From NCBI GenBank assembly GCA_020055645.1, contig CM034548.1:24044201-24108200 (forward strand): a stretch of 64,000 bases of DNA, given 5' to 3'. This DNA comes from Tomocerus qinae. Lineage: Eukaryota > Arthropoda > Collembola > Entomobryomorpha > Tomoceridae. A program made the position numbers and the translations under genes. Position 1 is the stretch's first letter. Every line of letters starts with the position of its first letter. Positions 1 to 14,626 of this stretch are shown in pieces. The notes under the pieces are model-generated. The model was not told where the DNA came from. It saw nothing but the letters and a program-made list of their open reading frames with translations, and did not search any database.

Positions 1-263
1 TCCACTGAACGATTTGGTGTCACCGATTTGAATGGCAAAAAATGATTCTGTACTTACTTGTCATTAAGTTATGATTATATCATCAAGTAATGGATAAAAA
101 TTTACAATAGGATAAGTAGGGGCATAAAAATATGCAGCTGTGACGAAACGTTTTCAAAATAAAGATAGTTAAGAATAGAATCAAGTGCGTTTAGAAATAG
201 TTGCTCCACGTTACCATATTTTACTGTTTTAACGAAATTGCTAATGAATTCTTGATCCTACAG

Positions 264-360
264 GGCATTTGGAAGAATTGTTTGTGTTTGCTGCCCGGGG
301 AGATTGCGACGACAGTACCGTCCTGGAGGACTTCGCCCTCGGCTTGCAAGGCTTACACAG
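264..360 (+). CDS. Orphan internal exon of an unrecognised gene
   Basis: A 97-base segment is bounded by an acceptor ending ctacag and a donor reading gtgaga. It is visibly richer in G and C than the surrounding AT-rich DNA. All three forward frames are open. The frame that starts after two leftover bases reads like protein (HLEELFVFAARGD, then DDSTVLEDFALGLQ) and ends with two leftover bases, so it would be an internal exon. I do not recognise the family. Flanking exons are not visible: the left one would lie outside the window or be separated by an intron of at least 263 bases, and I found no matching downstream exon. It could be a chance open stretch. The evidence is the splice sites, composition and amino-acid character only. 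Confidence 0.4.
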
Positions 361-3300
361 GTGAGAAAGCATGTCAATGACTTTCGCTTATTGTAAAAGA
401 ATCCGATGCTAATGTAGTCAACATTGATGTGGCCATTATTTGTTAGTTAGAACGGCGTAGTTAAATAGAAGTAAAATATAAATAGGTATAGATACAAGAT
501 AATGGAATTAGGACAGAAGTAGAAAAGTTTTTGGCATAAGGGACTTTGAGCACTTAGAGATGAAAAGCCTTTATTTCATTAGGAGCTAATACCTATACAA
601 TCTGTGCATGTAAAGTAAATAAAACTCTCGCTCAAAGTACAGAATCCCTTTATTCAATATTTACTGAACTGCCAATTACCTTCTTTGATTTTGTCACCAT
701 CATCCTAATGAATGAATCTTGCTTCAGACAGTTCATTATTATGAATACCCAACGCTAGCATTAATAGACAGAGAAGGATGTGAAATATGTCTACTACAGA
801 CAATATGAAAATCTCTATATGATTAAGTACTATGTCATTTCAATTATAATAAAAAAGCTTGAGCATTAAATGACTGTTGGTGACTTGCAATGTGTTTCTG
901 TGACAAAAATCGATTGTTTCTCTGCGAATTCTATTTGTTCTGCAGTCAGATATATACGACGAGGTCATGTGCATACCATTGATCACACCAACTGCTTAAT
1001 TTCACTAGAAATGGGAAATATTCAATATACAGACGCTATGCATTTATATCTCAAATATTCCCCTGTTTTTCTGGAATTGAGAGACGCAATGACAAGAGTC
1101 ATAAAAGGCTTATGAAACGAAAAGCTTATGACAAATCCATAAAAAATCTAATATTACAATAGGCAGTATTGAAAAGAGTAGACACGTATGAATTATATGC
1201 TCCAATAAATGTAAGATATCTTTAAGTGGAATTGGTTTAAACTTGGTTTGCTTTCTTCGTAGTACTTTTCGCAGAAGCTAGGAATTTAAATATATTTATT
1301 AGTATTAAAATGAGAATTGACCTGTGTAATTTACTATTAAATTGTAAGTTATCAATATTATATAATTTGGGTATTTATTTTATGGGATATGTAGAATAAT
1401 TATTAGTTTAATTAGGTATAGTTGGGAATGGAGTAGTAATGGTACTGATATATTTTAGTTTGACACGAGTACATTTATTCGGTGTAGTATTTATGTACAT
1501 GTCGTCTATAAGAATAATAACGTGAAATGGCAATCATTTAGGAAGAACGATAGGAATAAGTATTGGCGGAGCATTTGTGAATGTAGCAGGGTGGTAGTGG
1601 TGGTAAGTGCCTGGAGGAAACGGGAAAAGGAAAAGATTTATCGCTCAATTGGATCGATGGAAACAAATTTTCATCTTGAGCTGACACGGCATGGCCACTG
1701 CACTATCTTTCTGCCAAAGCCATGTAGGGCCTCGAAATTGCAAATTGCGAGGAACAAACCACAATATCCTGAAACTATTTAATATCTCATCTCGAAGCTT
1801 TCATGAGGGTTGTTAACCGTCTGGGCAATAAGAGGATTATGGGCCAGGACAAATATATTTCACAGATATTTCCTTGTCACATGGCACAAGTCCCAATTAC
1901 ATTATGATACATGGCTTTTCTCCACTCTCTTATTCACATCAATACGGTTCATTCAATCAATGTAATGCTTGTAAATGGAAAACGTATAGGTTAGCTACTC
2001 CTCGCAAGGGAAATGAAAATTGAAGGGAGTCCGGGCCGGGTGAGAAGAGAAACGTCCTTTGGCTCCACTCCGAGTCAATTCTCATTTACCTCACATGCAC
2101 GCAACTTCTTCCCAACAAGATCTCTTAGACCTTAATATGCCACCTGTAAGTTTCATTTTCACAAGACATTAATTTATTTCCAATTTTCAAATATGTATTT
2201 GAGGTTTGCGAACCATCAGCGCAATCACCTCTGTCTCCGACTCTGTAAATAAAATAAACCTTCCTCCACCACATTTCTAACTACCACTCCCAGTCTTCGC
2301 TAGTCCCATTTGACTTTCACCATTTCCTCATCTTCTAACAACTAATATACAAACCAAATATTTAGGCATCTCTACCAATTCCAATAAATTTTAAACGCAC
2401 TTGCGGATTTGCTCACTCTACTCAATTTTATTCCAATTTAGATTGCGACTCTGAGCAATTTGACACCAATCATGTTCAATCACCTACAAGCATTTATCAG
2501 ATTATTATCTCAATTCAATAAATACTTCCATCAACAACATCAATTCACCCCAAACCCAACTCATAACTTCATAAGGAAAATTTAGGACCTAAAGGTTTGC
2601 ATTTAGAGTACATGTTTTAGGTAAGTCACTACGCCTATTTCACTACATAGCCATTCGGTCAACATTCAAAAAAAATTGTCACTAGTCAAATATGAAAAAC
2701 TAGTTATAGGATTAACATTTTCAAACCTTCAGCACAATCATCATATAAATATAATTCTCACCTTCTTTATCATTACGTATCTTTAAATAAGTAATCACAA
2801 ATCAAAAAGATTTTTCCGTTCATTTAATACAATAATTTTTCCATTCAAGAAAGGAATGCTAAAATAATGATTTCATTGTGTAATACAATAATTTTTAGCG
2901 TAATCCACGTCTTTTTCAAAGACAACCTTCTCAATCCGATTATAGATACTTTGATATATTGAATGCGGGATAAATGGAAAGTGACATTACTTTCTCCATA
3001 GTTTTATAGTTGTGTCTATTGCTGTAAGTATGTATTGTCTTTTAAATTATAAGTAATGGGTTAATTTTAAAACTTTTAAATGAGAAGGTCATCTTGAGAA
3101 AATTACTTGAGATGTAATTGTAAATAAGCAATTTTGTGATTTTTAAAATATTTTTCATTTTATATTAAGGTTGTAAAGTTGTAAGCAGAAGGCAGCCGAA
3201 AACAATCTTACTTACTGCCTGCCACTGTTATCAGGACGCTATGAACTATAGTGCCAAATATCTGTTCGTTGAGGCTGGGAAGAAAAATCGTTCGTATTTT

Positions 3301-4100
3301 CTTGAGCGTATAATTCTGGCAAAATTACAGAATGCCACTCACAAAACCAACCAGGTCAGTGCAGAGTGCAGTGTCTCGTCTCAAGTGCAAGAAATGCTTG
3401 AAATAGGCTGCTTGTTGCCCAAGTTTTGATCCTCAGAAAATGTTAAAATGTATCATAGAAATGCATCCTTTGGTCATGAATAGGGTAGCTAGCTATAACT
3501 AACGACTAATAAATATCTTGTTTGGTCGATTCATAGCCCAAATATTTACTATGAACATGGACTGGGATTTATACCTTCTCTATACTTAACAGTACATCAT
3601 TACTAAATATTTGCCAGAACATTAAAAATGCATGCAAATATTGAAAGTATAAATAAATATAAAATAGGCATTATTTCAAGCAAAATACGGACATGCATGA
3701 AAATTCGCTTACCCTAGTAAATTTGCAATAATTAAAATAATATTTAATTTAATTGCATAGTTAGTACTAATACTAATATTAATCCTATAATATTATATTA
3801 CTATAAAAGTTAATTTTGGACATGTTATGAGGCAATGTTAGAATTTTTAGAGATGCAAAGCATATTGACAGGAGCATTTTGTAAAATAAACGTGAGCAAG
3901 TACGTAGTAAAAGTAGGTTTATTTTCAGGGAGTAGTAAAGTAGGACAATAAAAAACCAGTAAACAGTGGATAACATGTGATTACTGGAGAAATAGAGGTG
4001 GCTGGGGGAGTCAGGAAATGAGTAATCTTGCGAGAAGAAAGTTTGGCATTTTCTAAGTGAGCTCGCATAAATCTTGTAATTTATCATTTTCTTTGTATTG
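361..4100. other. AT-rich stretch without a recognised gene
   Basis: No exon with both credible splice sites and recognisable protein could be found. Short open frames at 870-1115, 1522-1782 and about 3135-3429 have no family resemblance. A GC-richer spot at about 2023-2042 ends in a donor-like gtgaga but joins no frame to the exon at 264-360. Confidence 0.5.
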
Positions 4101-7100
4101 CAGTCCATGGCAGCTACAGTGACTACAGGTTTGATGTGATTTTCTGGAGCAAGTGCCCAGCTAAGGACCAAACCAAAGGGGAAATTTGCTGGTGTTTACC
4201 TGGACACGCTAGTCCAGAGAATTATTTTCTGGGTAGCCATAGCCTGCCAGTGGAGACTGGAATGTTGTCGAGTACGATATCTGTGAAAGGAGCCACGCCA
4301 CAAAACTACAAACATTACAACATGCTTCAGCTCCCTCACCATTTTTGTGCTCCGAAGAAATGTTTTGATGTAGTAACTGTGGAAGTCGGCCTTCCAACTA
4401 AACACAGCCCGCAAGCAAGCAATGCAATCGACTATGAACTACATAATATTACTACACTACTAGTGATAGTAGGAGAAAAGGAGAGCACAATAGTGTCTGT
4501 TGAATGTCAAAATGCGAGTTGAGTTTGAGTTATGTTCATTTACATTCTCTGACATTTCTTTCAACAAATTCACTCAAACAAACTAATCGCAAGGGATGTC
4601 CGCAGGACGACGAACCTACATGTAAGGGCAAGATACAAATATTGTACCCATATATGGAATGGTTATTAATAAATCCAGTCCATTTATCTTCAAACAACAT
4701 TGTGATGTGTAATACTCTGTAAAACAACCTTATCATCATCAGCAAATGAGAACAGAATGCAGAGTAATAATACCAATTATAAAAAGCTGTCTTGGCAAAT
4801 TGACAAATCCTCTGTATTGTGGCATATGCAATGGATCATGGATTTTGCTTGAAGGGTCAGCGGTTCGATCCCTAGCCCACTCCATTCATCTCGCACACAC
4901 ACAATCATCATCACAATTGCTATATAATAATTTATCTAGCTCTAATGATGATTTCCTCCGTAATAATATTATTCTGTATGTATAGAAATACATACATGTC
5001 AGTACAATGTATACCCTCTAAAGCTCGTTAAGCCATAGGCTTAATCACTCCGTTTCTATTGTATCAGTTGATTTCTCAAAAGGATTTCTCGTGTCAGTTC
5101 AGGAATCAAAGTCGTATTTCATGTGTTGATTTGTTCGGAAAACACTGATTGTCTATGGGCGGGTTTCTGGTTTTCTGCTTTTGATTACATATTCATCTAG
5201 TAGATGCAAATCTCTTTTACGGATGTAAATAGGGCACCATGACTAGAAACCTTGATTCATTTCACTCCTAAAACTCTTTCATTAACTAATCCCACACCTT
5301 CATCAATCAGCTCCCAAATCTATTGGATGTTTCCAGCTACACCAATCAATAGTAAGTACACTCTGTTGTCTTCTCCATTATGTAGTTACCATTCTTCCAA
5401 ATACCCTTATATACAAGGAACAAATTCGACGTCCTACACACACGCATTCAATCATTGGAATCACATATGCGTGAAATATCCCCAATTTAATCAAAAGAGA
5501 TTACGTATGGCTTCAATGGCTGTTTAATAATAAAGTCCTTTATATTAAAATCATTGTTATTCAGTTTCTGTGTATCTGTAAATGTCAGCAGATGTGATTT
5601 GAGTGTAATCATCCTTTGTACATGAGATTTCAAATTTTCAGACCTGTTTGATTACTGACTAGTAGCTATGCAACCAAAGATTCCGAGAACCTAAATAATT
5701 AGAAACAACTTCAAGTACCTAATTGTTATTTAGTTAATATCTTTCAGTAAGTCGACCATAAAATGTTTGCATGGGTTTCATTTAGAATTTCCACCAAATA
5801 TTAAACCAAATGTTATTCGAACTCAGGCAAGGCTTGAGGCTTCGCTGTTCAAATAATCCTATCAAAATTCGCTTATAGTAGTAAATGTATGTCCACCTAC
5901 GTACATACCTATGTAGATTAATGACTGCAGGAAATTTTGGTGTTGTGCTTATTAATGTAAGCAGCCTTTGTTTTTCCAAGTTTGCGGTGATAGTCGTAGA
6001 AAAAGTGTATAAAAAGAATCTCGTTTATTATATACAAGTAAATATAATATTTATATGAACAACGACCAAATAATCAAAAGGGTTAAGCCGCAGATAAATA
6101 TACAAATATATTATTTCATGGGTATTTACTCATTTACATCTCCAAAATTGCACTCTTTCCTGTCAATCGAAAATCAGACCATAAAGCTTCTAACATTGAG
6201 TAACTAGTATATTAAATATATTAAATACATCAGTGACCATGTACCACAAAATTCTAATAATGTTATCTGTGTACAAAAAGTTTGTAGAGAACATTGGTCA
6301 GGCGATTAAATGCCACTCATACAGGCGTAATGCCTATCCCTGTTTTCTCTACTGGCTATGATAAGCAGAGGATTAAGGTTCACGATCCAAGTTGACACTG
6401 TTATACACATTTACATAAGTAAGAGTTGTTTTCTTATCACTATTGCCCTATATAATGTAGGTAGGTTATTCTTAAGGGATTTTCTAATGAAACTAATATA
6501 GGTATATAAACCAAATAAATTGTTTCGAAGATTTATACTTGGAATATAAATATTATAAAACACATTAAAAAGTGTAACAGCCAAGTTCGTTTTATTGCTT
6601 CACTAAAAACCAATAATAAGTATTGCTTACCAATGTCGGTGTGGTATTTATATTATATGGATTATAATTCACAAAAGAAATCAGCGCTATCATGCGCAAT
6701 GTTAAACTTGCTAATAATAACAAATGCCATTAACATATAATTCTGTAAAAGGCAATAAACATAATTATAATCAAGTACCGCCATTCATCATCTATCGATA
6801 TAACATTGTAGAAGGCTAAAGTGTAGTCATTGACTTATGGATTGAACTTCCCATGTCAAACTTGTAAAAGCTTCGTTATTAATTGAAAGAAATTCTTTTT
6901 ACTTCAGGACTAATCAAAATGGCGATATTATTCACGAAATACAAGTAATACAATTCAAAATGGTTGAATATTTATCATTATAGTAACTAATTAAAGTCAA
7001 GCTATCACATACACTTACTCCCATTCCCAAATGCCACTTAATTCATGTATTACATTGGTATTGCTTAAAAAGTCGAAAGATGAATCTGACTTTTACCTCG

Positions 7101-10100
7101 AAGAATGCCCTGCTATTGTTATTCCATTGTACTAACCCAATTTTATAGTGCCTCGTGCACTATATAGGCCAATTTTAAAAGATGACAGAATTACAAGTTA
7201 CGTAACTTAAATGAGTGAAGAATTACGGCAAAAGCATATTTCTGAGTAAGTGGAATGTGGGTTGAGATGAAAGTGGGGCAAGTTAATATCAAGCAAAATT
7301 TATGTGACATAATTCTCATTTCGAAAGAATCCATTTAGAAATGACAATCAATTATATTGTTTGTAAATTGCATTGTATAAAAGTCTAAGAAGACTCTTTG
7401 AGTACGATGTGGATAAATGAATTGAAGGGAATTTTGTAATGATGTACCTAAGTATAATATTTATCTATACGATGAGTAGTTCAAGAATATATTCCAAATA
7501 ATATGATGTTGTATATAGTGGATAGATGCTGTGAAATATATGTCCCATTCTAATGTCACAACGAAAGTGTCATTGCTATGTTGTCTTTGTTGCAAAGAAT
7601 TCAAGGACAAAGTACTTTACTCTCGTTTATTTACTATAAAATAAGATAAAATGAATTTGTCTGTTGTCAGTTCTAGTCAAGCTTGAATTTAATTTTTCCA
7701 TTGAGCTTATCGTACAATCGTAGTTGAATGGTTATTGTAAAATGAGTTTATAAGGTAGGATGATGACAAACACCAATTGACCATTACAACCAGTTCTTTA
7801 GATGTGTACATAAAATGATATTATAAAGTTGGTCCCTTATCTGTGTGCGTAAAAATAAGTAACTCACATATGTACATGTTCAGAATAATTAAAACACTTG
7901 ATGTACCTACGTAAATTAGACTTATGTGTAAAAAGTTGTACGTAAAAACAGTATTTATCTGTGTATTCCACAAATAATTCCACAATTGTTCAAGTGAGTA
8001 AGTTTGTACGTCTCAGCAGGGCGCAATGCATAATCCATGACGTATGAAAATGGAACAAGTTTCCATTTGCACTCCGAATTTACATGATAATCAGTACGCC
8101 GAACCAGCTAAGCTGTAGAATGGAGTTAAGAGTAACCATATATGCATTTATTTGTGATTAAATTAATGGTCACTAATGGTAAGTATTAAATGTAGACGTT
8201 TCCATAAAAGGTTTCTAAATAAATATTTACATTTTTTCGAGAGAATTTTATACCAATGTTATACACAGTAGGGAGGAAACAACAAAAACAAAAGATGCAT
8301 TATTAAGATGTGACTGATGTGAGCTAATTGCTAGTTTAAGAAACAGTAATACCAAAATCCTTCATACATTTCCAGTAACGTGTAATTACTAAATTCAGTA
8401 CGGTGGTGAATATTCTAGTCTATTTGTAAATGTGCATGAATTCTGTAAACTTGGACTAATTGTAATTGTGAGAAAATAGCTTAGCAATGATGAAATGCAG
8501 TTGGGCAACTGAAAGTAGTTTTTAGACAATCGTGTGCAGAAACATGTTATCAACATTTATTTACTATGATTTCTGATCTCGTAAGGTAAGTTTAACCAAA
8601 CGTGTGTGTGACATATTCGTTGATTGAACGAGAAACGAAATCTCAGAACGAGAAAGTTTACTGCTTATCTTGTCACTCCTCATTTCTCGATTTGGTCTTT
8701 GGGGAAAGAGGCAATACAATTCTATCTTTATGCAGTCTGGGGCAATGATAGAAACTTGCGACTGAGATAAAGTACCATTTTGTTTTGTAGTCACTTTATA
8801 CAGTTATATCTACGCAGTATCTACATAATATTATATTGCGTTATACTATATAACTGCAATGTCTGTTTTATCGCCTGAACTTTAATAAATGTCAGTATAA
8901 AAATACCCTTTACGTATATGTACCTATATGTAACCAAAAAAAGTTGAAAACTAAAAAGAAAGGAAATGCCACAAATCCAAGAATTACCTTCCATGTCCCA
9001 AATATATATTTCATTTGCCGATCAGAGTCTTACCTATTGAAATAAGTATCGGATGATAAATATTTATTATTCATGCATGTCTCGGTGTACACAAACATTA
9101 TTAATCTACCAACTAATAAAATACAAATGCTAATCCCAAACGATGTTGTTATATCTAGAATAGACATATATAATTGTTAAAATTGATATAACCCAATGTC
9201 TACTTATTATATCTGTAAATGTTCAATGTTTGATGTTTCTAGGTGTTTGTAATGTGCAAATTGTCAATGTCAAAAGTGTGTACCTACCTATTCTTACCTG
9301 ACGTAAATTACATCGGGTGTCTTCATTGTTGCTTACCTTTAAAAAAAATTAAAGTTACTGTTATATTAGTCAGTTGCGCTAGTTTCACGTTCGTAATTGT
9401 TGTCTGATGTAATATTGACATTTAATGCTGAAATAAACTTGACATTAATATGTTGCCAAATCAAAAAAATAAAAAAAACACTCATAATGATTTTTGCCAT
9501 CGATTTTTTCACTACTACATAGATCTATAATATAGTACCGCCATTTATTATATGGACTCAAAACCATTTTTGAAATAGTTTCGAGGCCTTTTCCTGTATT
9601 TTTCAATGAAGAGTCCTTAAGATAAATGATTCTGTTGTAATAAAGTAAATTACTACATTATTGTGATCTACCTCGTTGTAGAAGTACCTCTAAAACTTAC
9701 TTTATAGCATAGGACAAAATTTTCATATGAAATTCTCTCATAACCCCGATAGCATAAATACTTAAAATATTTATCTATGCCGTATGCCTGCAAGTATTCC
9801 ATTTTCCACACCATGCACTATCGAACCTATAAATTGAATTGCATCTATAATATTAATGTGTACCTAATCGCGAACTATTTCAATGACATCTAAATTTTAT
9901 TCTTTAGAACATTTGACATGTGAAAGATTATTTTTTTAATGAGAAAAGTTGGTTGGCATTCGTTTTCATGACACTTCCTTCCTACACCCAACCCACTAGC
10001 ACAATGCTATTGAATATCTAAAAAGTGCATTTCATTTCGTATGGGGTGGCATCTTGCACAATTTATTATTTTGTATTAAATTTCTTATGTAAAAATTTAT

Positions 10101-13100
10101 TCAGAAGTACCAAGAAGTTTTTCCAATTTACTAGTTGACTAAGATAGAAACCGCGTCATGAATTGACTTTTGATCTCAATTTGGAAACCATTTTCTTTTG
10201 TTGTTTAATACGTAGAAGTGTTCCTCTTTGGAGTAGAATGGGTATCTTCTGTAGGTTAGGGAAAAATTAACTGTCTACAACAAACTAGGAAGTGGAAAAC
10301 TGAAATTTTATGGTTATAGAAAGCAATATCCGCTCAAAAACGTACGGGGACAATTAACCATAAAAAGTATAAAAATACCTGTTTTCAGGTGTTTCTGTTA
10401 ATAAAAATATTCATAATGATTTTCCCACTATAAGAAGGAAATTAAAATGAATTAACTTCTTTCCCATTGACTATTGCCAATTGTCGACAATTTTTTAAAA
10501 GCATTCACCTGGTACGAATTTATTGACATTTTTTTGAAAAGTAGCATTAATAAAATGTGTATAATGGTAGAATAAGGCATAATTAATATGCTTGGCGTGA
10601 TTACTAAAATAGAAGCGAAGATGCGAAATTGGGAATTAGAAAGGGGAAGTTTGGGCATACGTTATAATGGACTTGACTAGCTATATAGGCTATAAGATAT
10701 TGTCTGGCTTCCTGATTTCTGGAGTGAGTAGGTACGTAAGTACACGTACAAATGTTGACATACAAGAAGGATTATGTCAGTAAGTATCTAATAGGGAAGA
10801 CTTGGCTGGAAGATGAAACAAGCAGAGCAGAGGGTCATCGAATTTTTTATGCGTAGAAGCACCTCGGTGATTTTGCTTTGTCTCAAATTATTCTTTAGAC
10901 AGAGTTGGGATTGGTAATCGATATAGAGTGTTGTGGACCGTGGAAGAAATGGCTTTAATTTTTTATTTGTAGGTACTGACCCTGTGAAGATTTTACTTTG
11001 TAGTTTGGAATTAATGAAAAGTTGGGTTGTATCACTGAGCAAAAAGGTTTAAATTGAAAAGCTATGGATTTAGAAATGGTAGCTAGCTATCTGAGGGCAA
11101 TAAGTAAGTAAAATAACAACAATGGGTTGTAGTAGAATATTAGAGAGCCTTGTGGGATGTTAAAAGGTCATTGTTTGACTTACAATAGTTGACTACAAAG
11201 TACAAGGAGTATAAATGCCAACTCGTTCGGTAAACATTTATCCGTCACGTTTCATGTTCAAAGTTTTCATTTCTCATCCCTCTCTTTCACTCGCTTTCTC
11301 CTATTTCTTTCACTTTTCCCTTTTTACAGTTTCCATACATTACATCAAGATAGATACAATGTGGGTCTAATGGAGACTATGGAGAAAGAAAGAGGAAAGT
11401 GACGAATTTGTCTCTAAAGGCTGCATACGAGAGATATAATGATGATTCCATATATCCTTGTCGTCCTCCTCCTATGATGAACAGTTTGTATATGCTTTAT
11501 AAGGTAATATATCCTCCGAAGGTTCGCAAGCTTTGCATTGGCTTTGGCTTTATCGTTACAAAGTTGAGCCGGCTCAGCTTAGCGTACATAGTGTTAGTTA
11601 TCGATTACCTTTCTCCTCTGAATCTTTTTCAACTGTTGTTAACCATCTGTAGTAGTGGAAAGAGCTAAATCGGAGAATACATTCCGCAGTGCACTGTGTA
11701 TTGAGTGACAAGTTTAAAACGACATCAGGTTCATAAACCTGCGGAAAGGAAAAGACTAACATTTTAAGTCAACACAGCAGTGCACTTGATGAATGCTCCC
11801 ATTATTATATTATGCCACTTATATTCTTTCTCGATATAATAATAGTGTCAGAATTTATATACTCCTTTTTGGTATTATAGTATTAGGATGGAATTTTGTG
11901 TTGGAGTGGGTGGAGGATCATAGTACTACTCAGCTCCTCTAATGTAAAACATGTGTCCCTTGTAAGGTACCTTGTGCGAATGTGGACTCACTGGAGATAA
12001 CATGCTACTCCTACTACATGACAGGGGAAAGCAGGAGAAAGAAAGACAATAAGAAGAAAAGTTCCCAAAAAAACCTGAAATATCAAACGCCACTTGTACA
12101 CACACAAAGATAGACGGTAAATATTATATATTTTTACAAGCTGGAGTATACACTTTTTCTATATGAATGGTATATATGATTATGGTAGGAGAGTACTATA
12201 TTTATTTTCCATCGAGATACTTTGGGAAACCCGAAAACTAGTCCAGCGAGCCCAGTCCCACAGTCAGTTCAGTTCACTCAGTTTAGTTTCTTGTGAAAGT
12301 TGTCTCAACTCCTCCGAAAGTCGCAAGGAACTCTCCAGGAAAATGTAATACATTCCATTTGACGATTGCATTGCCCGTTTGATTCTATTTCTCGATTTTT
12401 GTTTACCTTCTGGATTACTTACAGTACACTAGAGTCAGCAGTTTCATTCTCATATGGAAATATTTCCTAATGCCAATACTCTGAAAATACTTTTCTGATA
12501 TGCCACACCAGACAGACCACACTTTAGTCCCGATCCCGCCTTCAAAGGCTCTACACATCGGAAATCTTCCCTTAGCCTTTCTACCTACACTCTCAACTAT
12601 GTACATCCGATTGCTAACGTATGGTTTCCTTACCCTTTTCAAAACGTCTTCCATATCCATATCACCCACATTACATTATATATTACTTACCCATATAGGA
12701 TTATGTACACTGAAAAGATACCGTCACTGATTGCCAGAATCCAATAGAAGTTTTAGTCTTCCGGCGAATATCAAAAAGTTTCAAAACTCACCATTCTACA
12801 CGGGAGGTTACGTGATTTCCCAGACTCTGCCGTTTTGATTTCTCTTTCATTCTATACCATCTCCACAACTTTGGATCCTATTTCACCCATTTATAACATT
12901 TGTCTATCTTTCCATCCTAGACTCATAAATGTACACATTCATAGATGTAGTCTGTTGAGTACCATTGTTGAAATCTGTAGACGAATTAGATGGTTCAAAC
13001 AAATAAAGAGAACTCACCGGTGCGTGTGTGCTGTGTACGACAAATGTGACGCTAGACTTGCAATGCCACCACAAACCATCTGCGTAACCCAACCGAAAAC

Positions 13101-14572
13101 CATATATTATTGCATGCATCAATTCACCTAATACACCAACATATAATAATAGCACTTCAAATATACGTTACCATCGTTAGGCTAAGCCCTTTTTATTTCT
13201 AACCCACATCCCTCACTCAAAAACAATATTGTTAATTTTACCAAAGAGGAAACAAATGAAAACTTTATGTATGTATATTCCATCCAAAAGTATCAAGTAA
13301 TGGCTATTTAGATACAAAAGTCAAAGAATCTCACAACAACAAAGAATCAAGAAAGTTATATACCTTTGACTTTCATTTCAATATCCTGTCGATCCTTTAT
13401 ATATCGGGGGTAACCTGTACAAAATTAGTTTTTGCCTTTCTAAGCACTCGGTCAATAGTACAATGGCATAAAGACCAATTTGCTAGAAAGACAAACAACT
13501 CTCAGCCCCAATAAACTAGGAGCACACAAAGAAATTTTTTATCAACAGAAAACAAATCTAGAAATCTGAATAAGAGTTGCCCTTATGCAATTTATCAATA
13601 GTCTTTGATGCCAAATATATAAAGTTATGCATAATATAGACAAGATAAATCAGACGGTGCTCAAAGCTTTGCCAAATAAAAGAGAGAAAACATGCAATTG
13701 TCTACTCAAATTATTTAAATCTGCTAGTGCCCTGTATTTCTGCGAAACTGAATTAGTATTGTCAAGCGAAAAGCCAAATATTGTTTCAAACGTAAATGCT
13801 AATTAAAGTGAAGGACATTTCTGCATTGCATTCCTTTAATACCAGAGTTTAATATAATATGATAATACCACACTATATATAAAAACGGATTTAATATTTT
13901 GCAGCACTAACTCGTTACTTTTTGAAAACAGAGGGAAATAAGTCAATTGGTTCATTAACTAGGAGAGAATGAAGTAATTAGTTATATAATCAAAATTAAC
14001 GTGCATAAATGGAAGCGTGTCGATTGTGTATTCGTCTATTGTAGGGTAAGTCATCTAGAAGTAAAATTGTAAGTAGTAATTTAGTAATGAAAAGCGTATG
14101 AAGGCAGTGAAATAGTTCAACTCGGATAATCACATCACAAAGATAGAAGCTGAAGCTTTTATTCAGGTCAAACGGTGATACTTAATATTTTTCAATCAAT
14201 ACGGTAGAGTCAGTACAGTAGAAGACTGTTTCAAGTATTAATATAATAATAGGATAAAAGGTAAGTCAGTTTGTAATAGTCGTTATGTTATTGATAGTAA
14301 ACCGGCAGTTGTTTTCATGTTGGTCTGCTTCCATCATCTACCTCTATGTTAACAAATAGCTTATTATTTTATCCTGACAAGTTCTAAGTAATAATTATAG
14401 TAACATATTACAGAACTACAGAGATCAAATCTAGTCAGCCCAGCTCTCTGTCTCTAATTGTAACCCTAAGTGTAGAAACCAAATTGCATCTCTTACTAGA
14501 GACCTACCTTTCAAATTGAGTGTGGTAAATTAATTGGTTTTTCTAAAGTGTACTTAGCACATAATTATAGAC
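4101..14572. other. Long gene-poor AT-rich stretch
   Basis: Overlapping open frames on both strands between 4136 and 4745 reflect a locally GC-richer patch, and their translations resemble no known family. A perfect Pol III B-box-like match (ggttcgatccc) sits at 4861-4871 but no tRNA folds around it. The rest, including open frames near 11399-11668 and 12415-12730, shows no supported gene. Confidence 0.5.
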
Positions 14573-14626
14573 AGAGAGAGAGAGAGAGAGAGTACAATAG
14601 TAGTAGTAGTAGTAGTAGTAGTAGTA
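14573..14626. repeat. Compound microsatellite (AG)n and (TAG)n
   Basis: About 20 bases of uninterrupted AG repeat (14573-14592) are followed, after a few bases, by about 29 bases of TAG repeat (14598-14626). Repeats this pure usually vary in length between individuals. Confidence 0.95.

Noticed and set aside
2023-2042. Possible small exon ending in donor gtgaga
   Set aside because: Joining it to the exon at 264-360 in the required phase gives a stop codon, and no recognisable protein results.
3135-3429. A frame open for about 98 codons containing an ATG at 3241
   Set aside because: No family resemblance. It lies in a slightly GC-richer patch and is consistent with chance.
4136-4745. Overlapping open frames on both strands, up to 128 codons
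   Set aside because: All frames are open because of local composition. The translations show no domain, no periodic conservation cue and no splice structure.
4793-4882. tRNA-like signals: an A-box-like tggcaaattga and a perfect B-box ggttcgatccc
   Set aside because: The boxes are about 65 bases apart, and neither a T-stem nor an acceptor stem pairs properly. A chance match or a decayed SINE head is more likely than a tRNA gene.
12415-12730. An 84-codon minus frame and an overlapping 76-codon plus frame
   Set aside because: The two frames mirror each other, neither resembles a known protein, and no splice partner exists.
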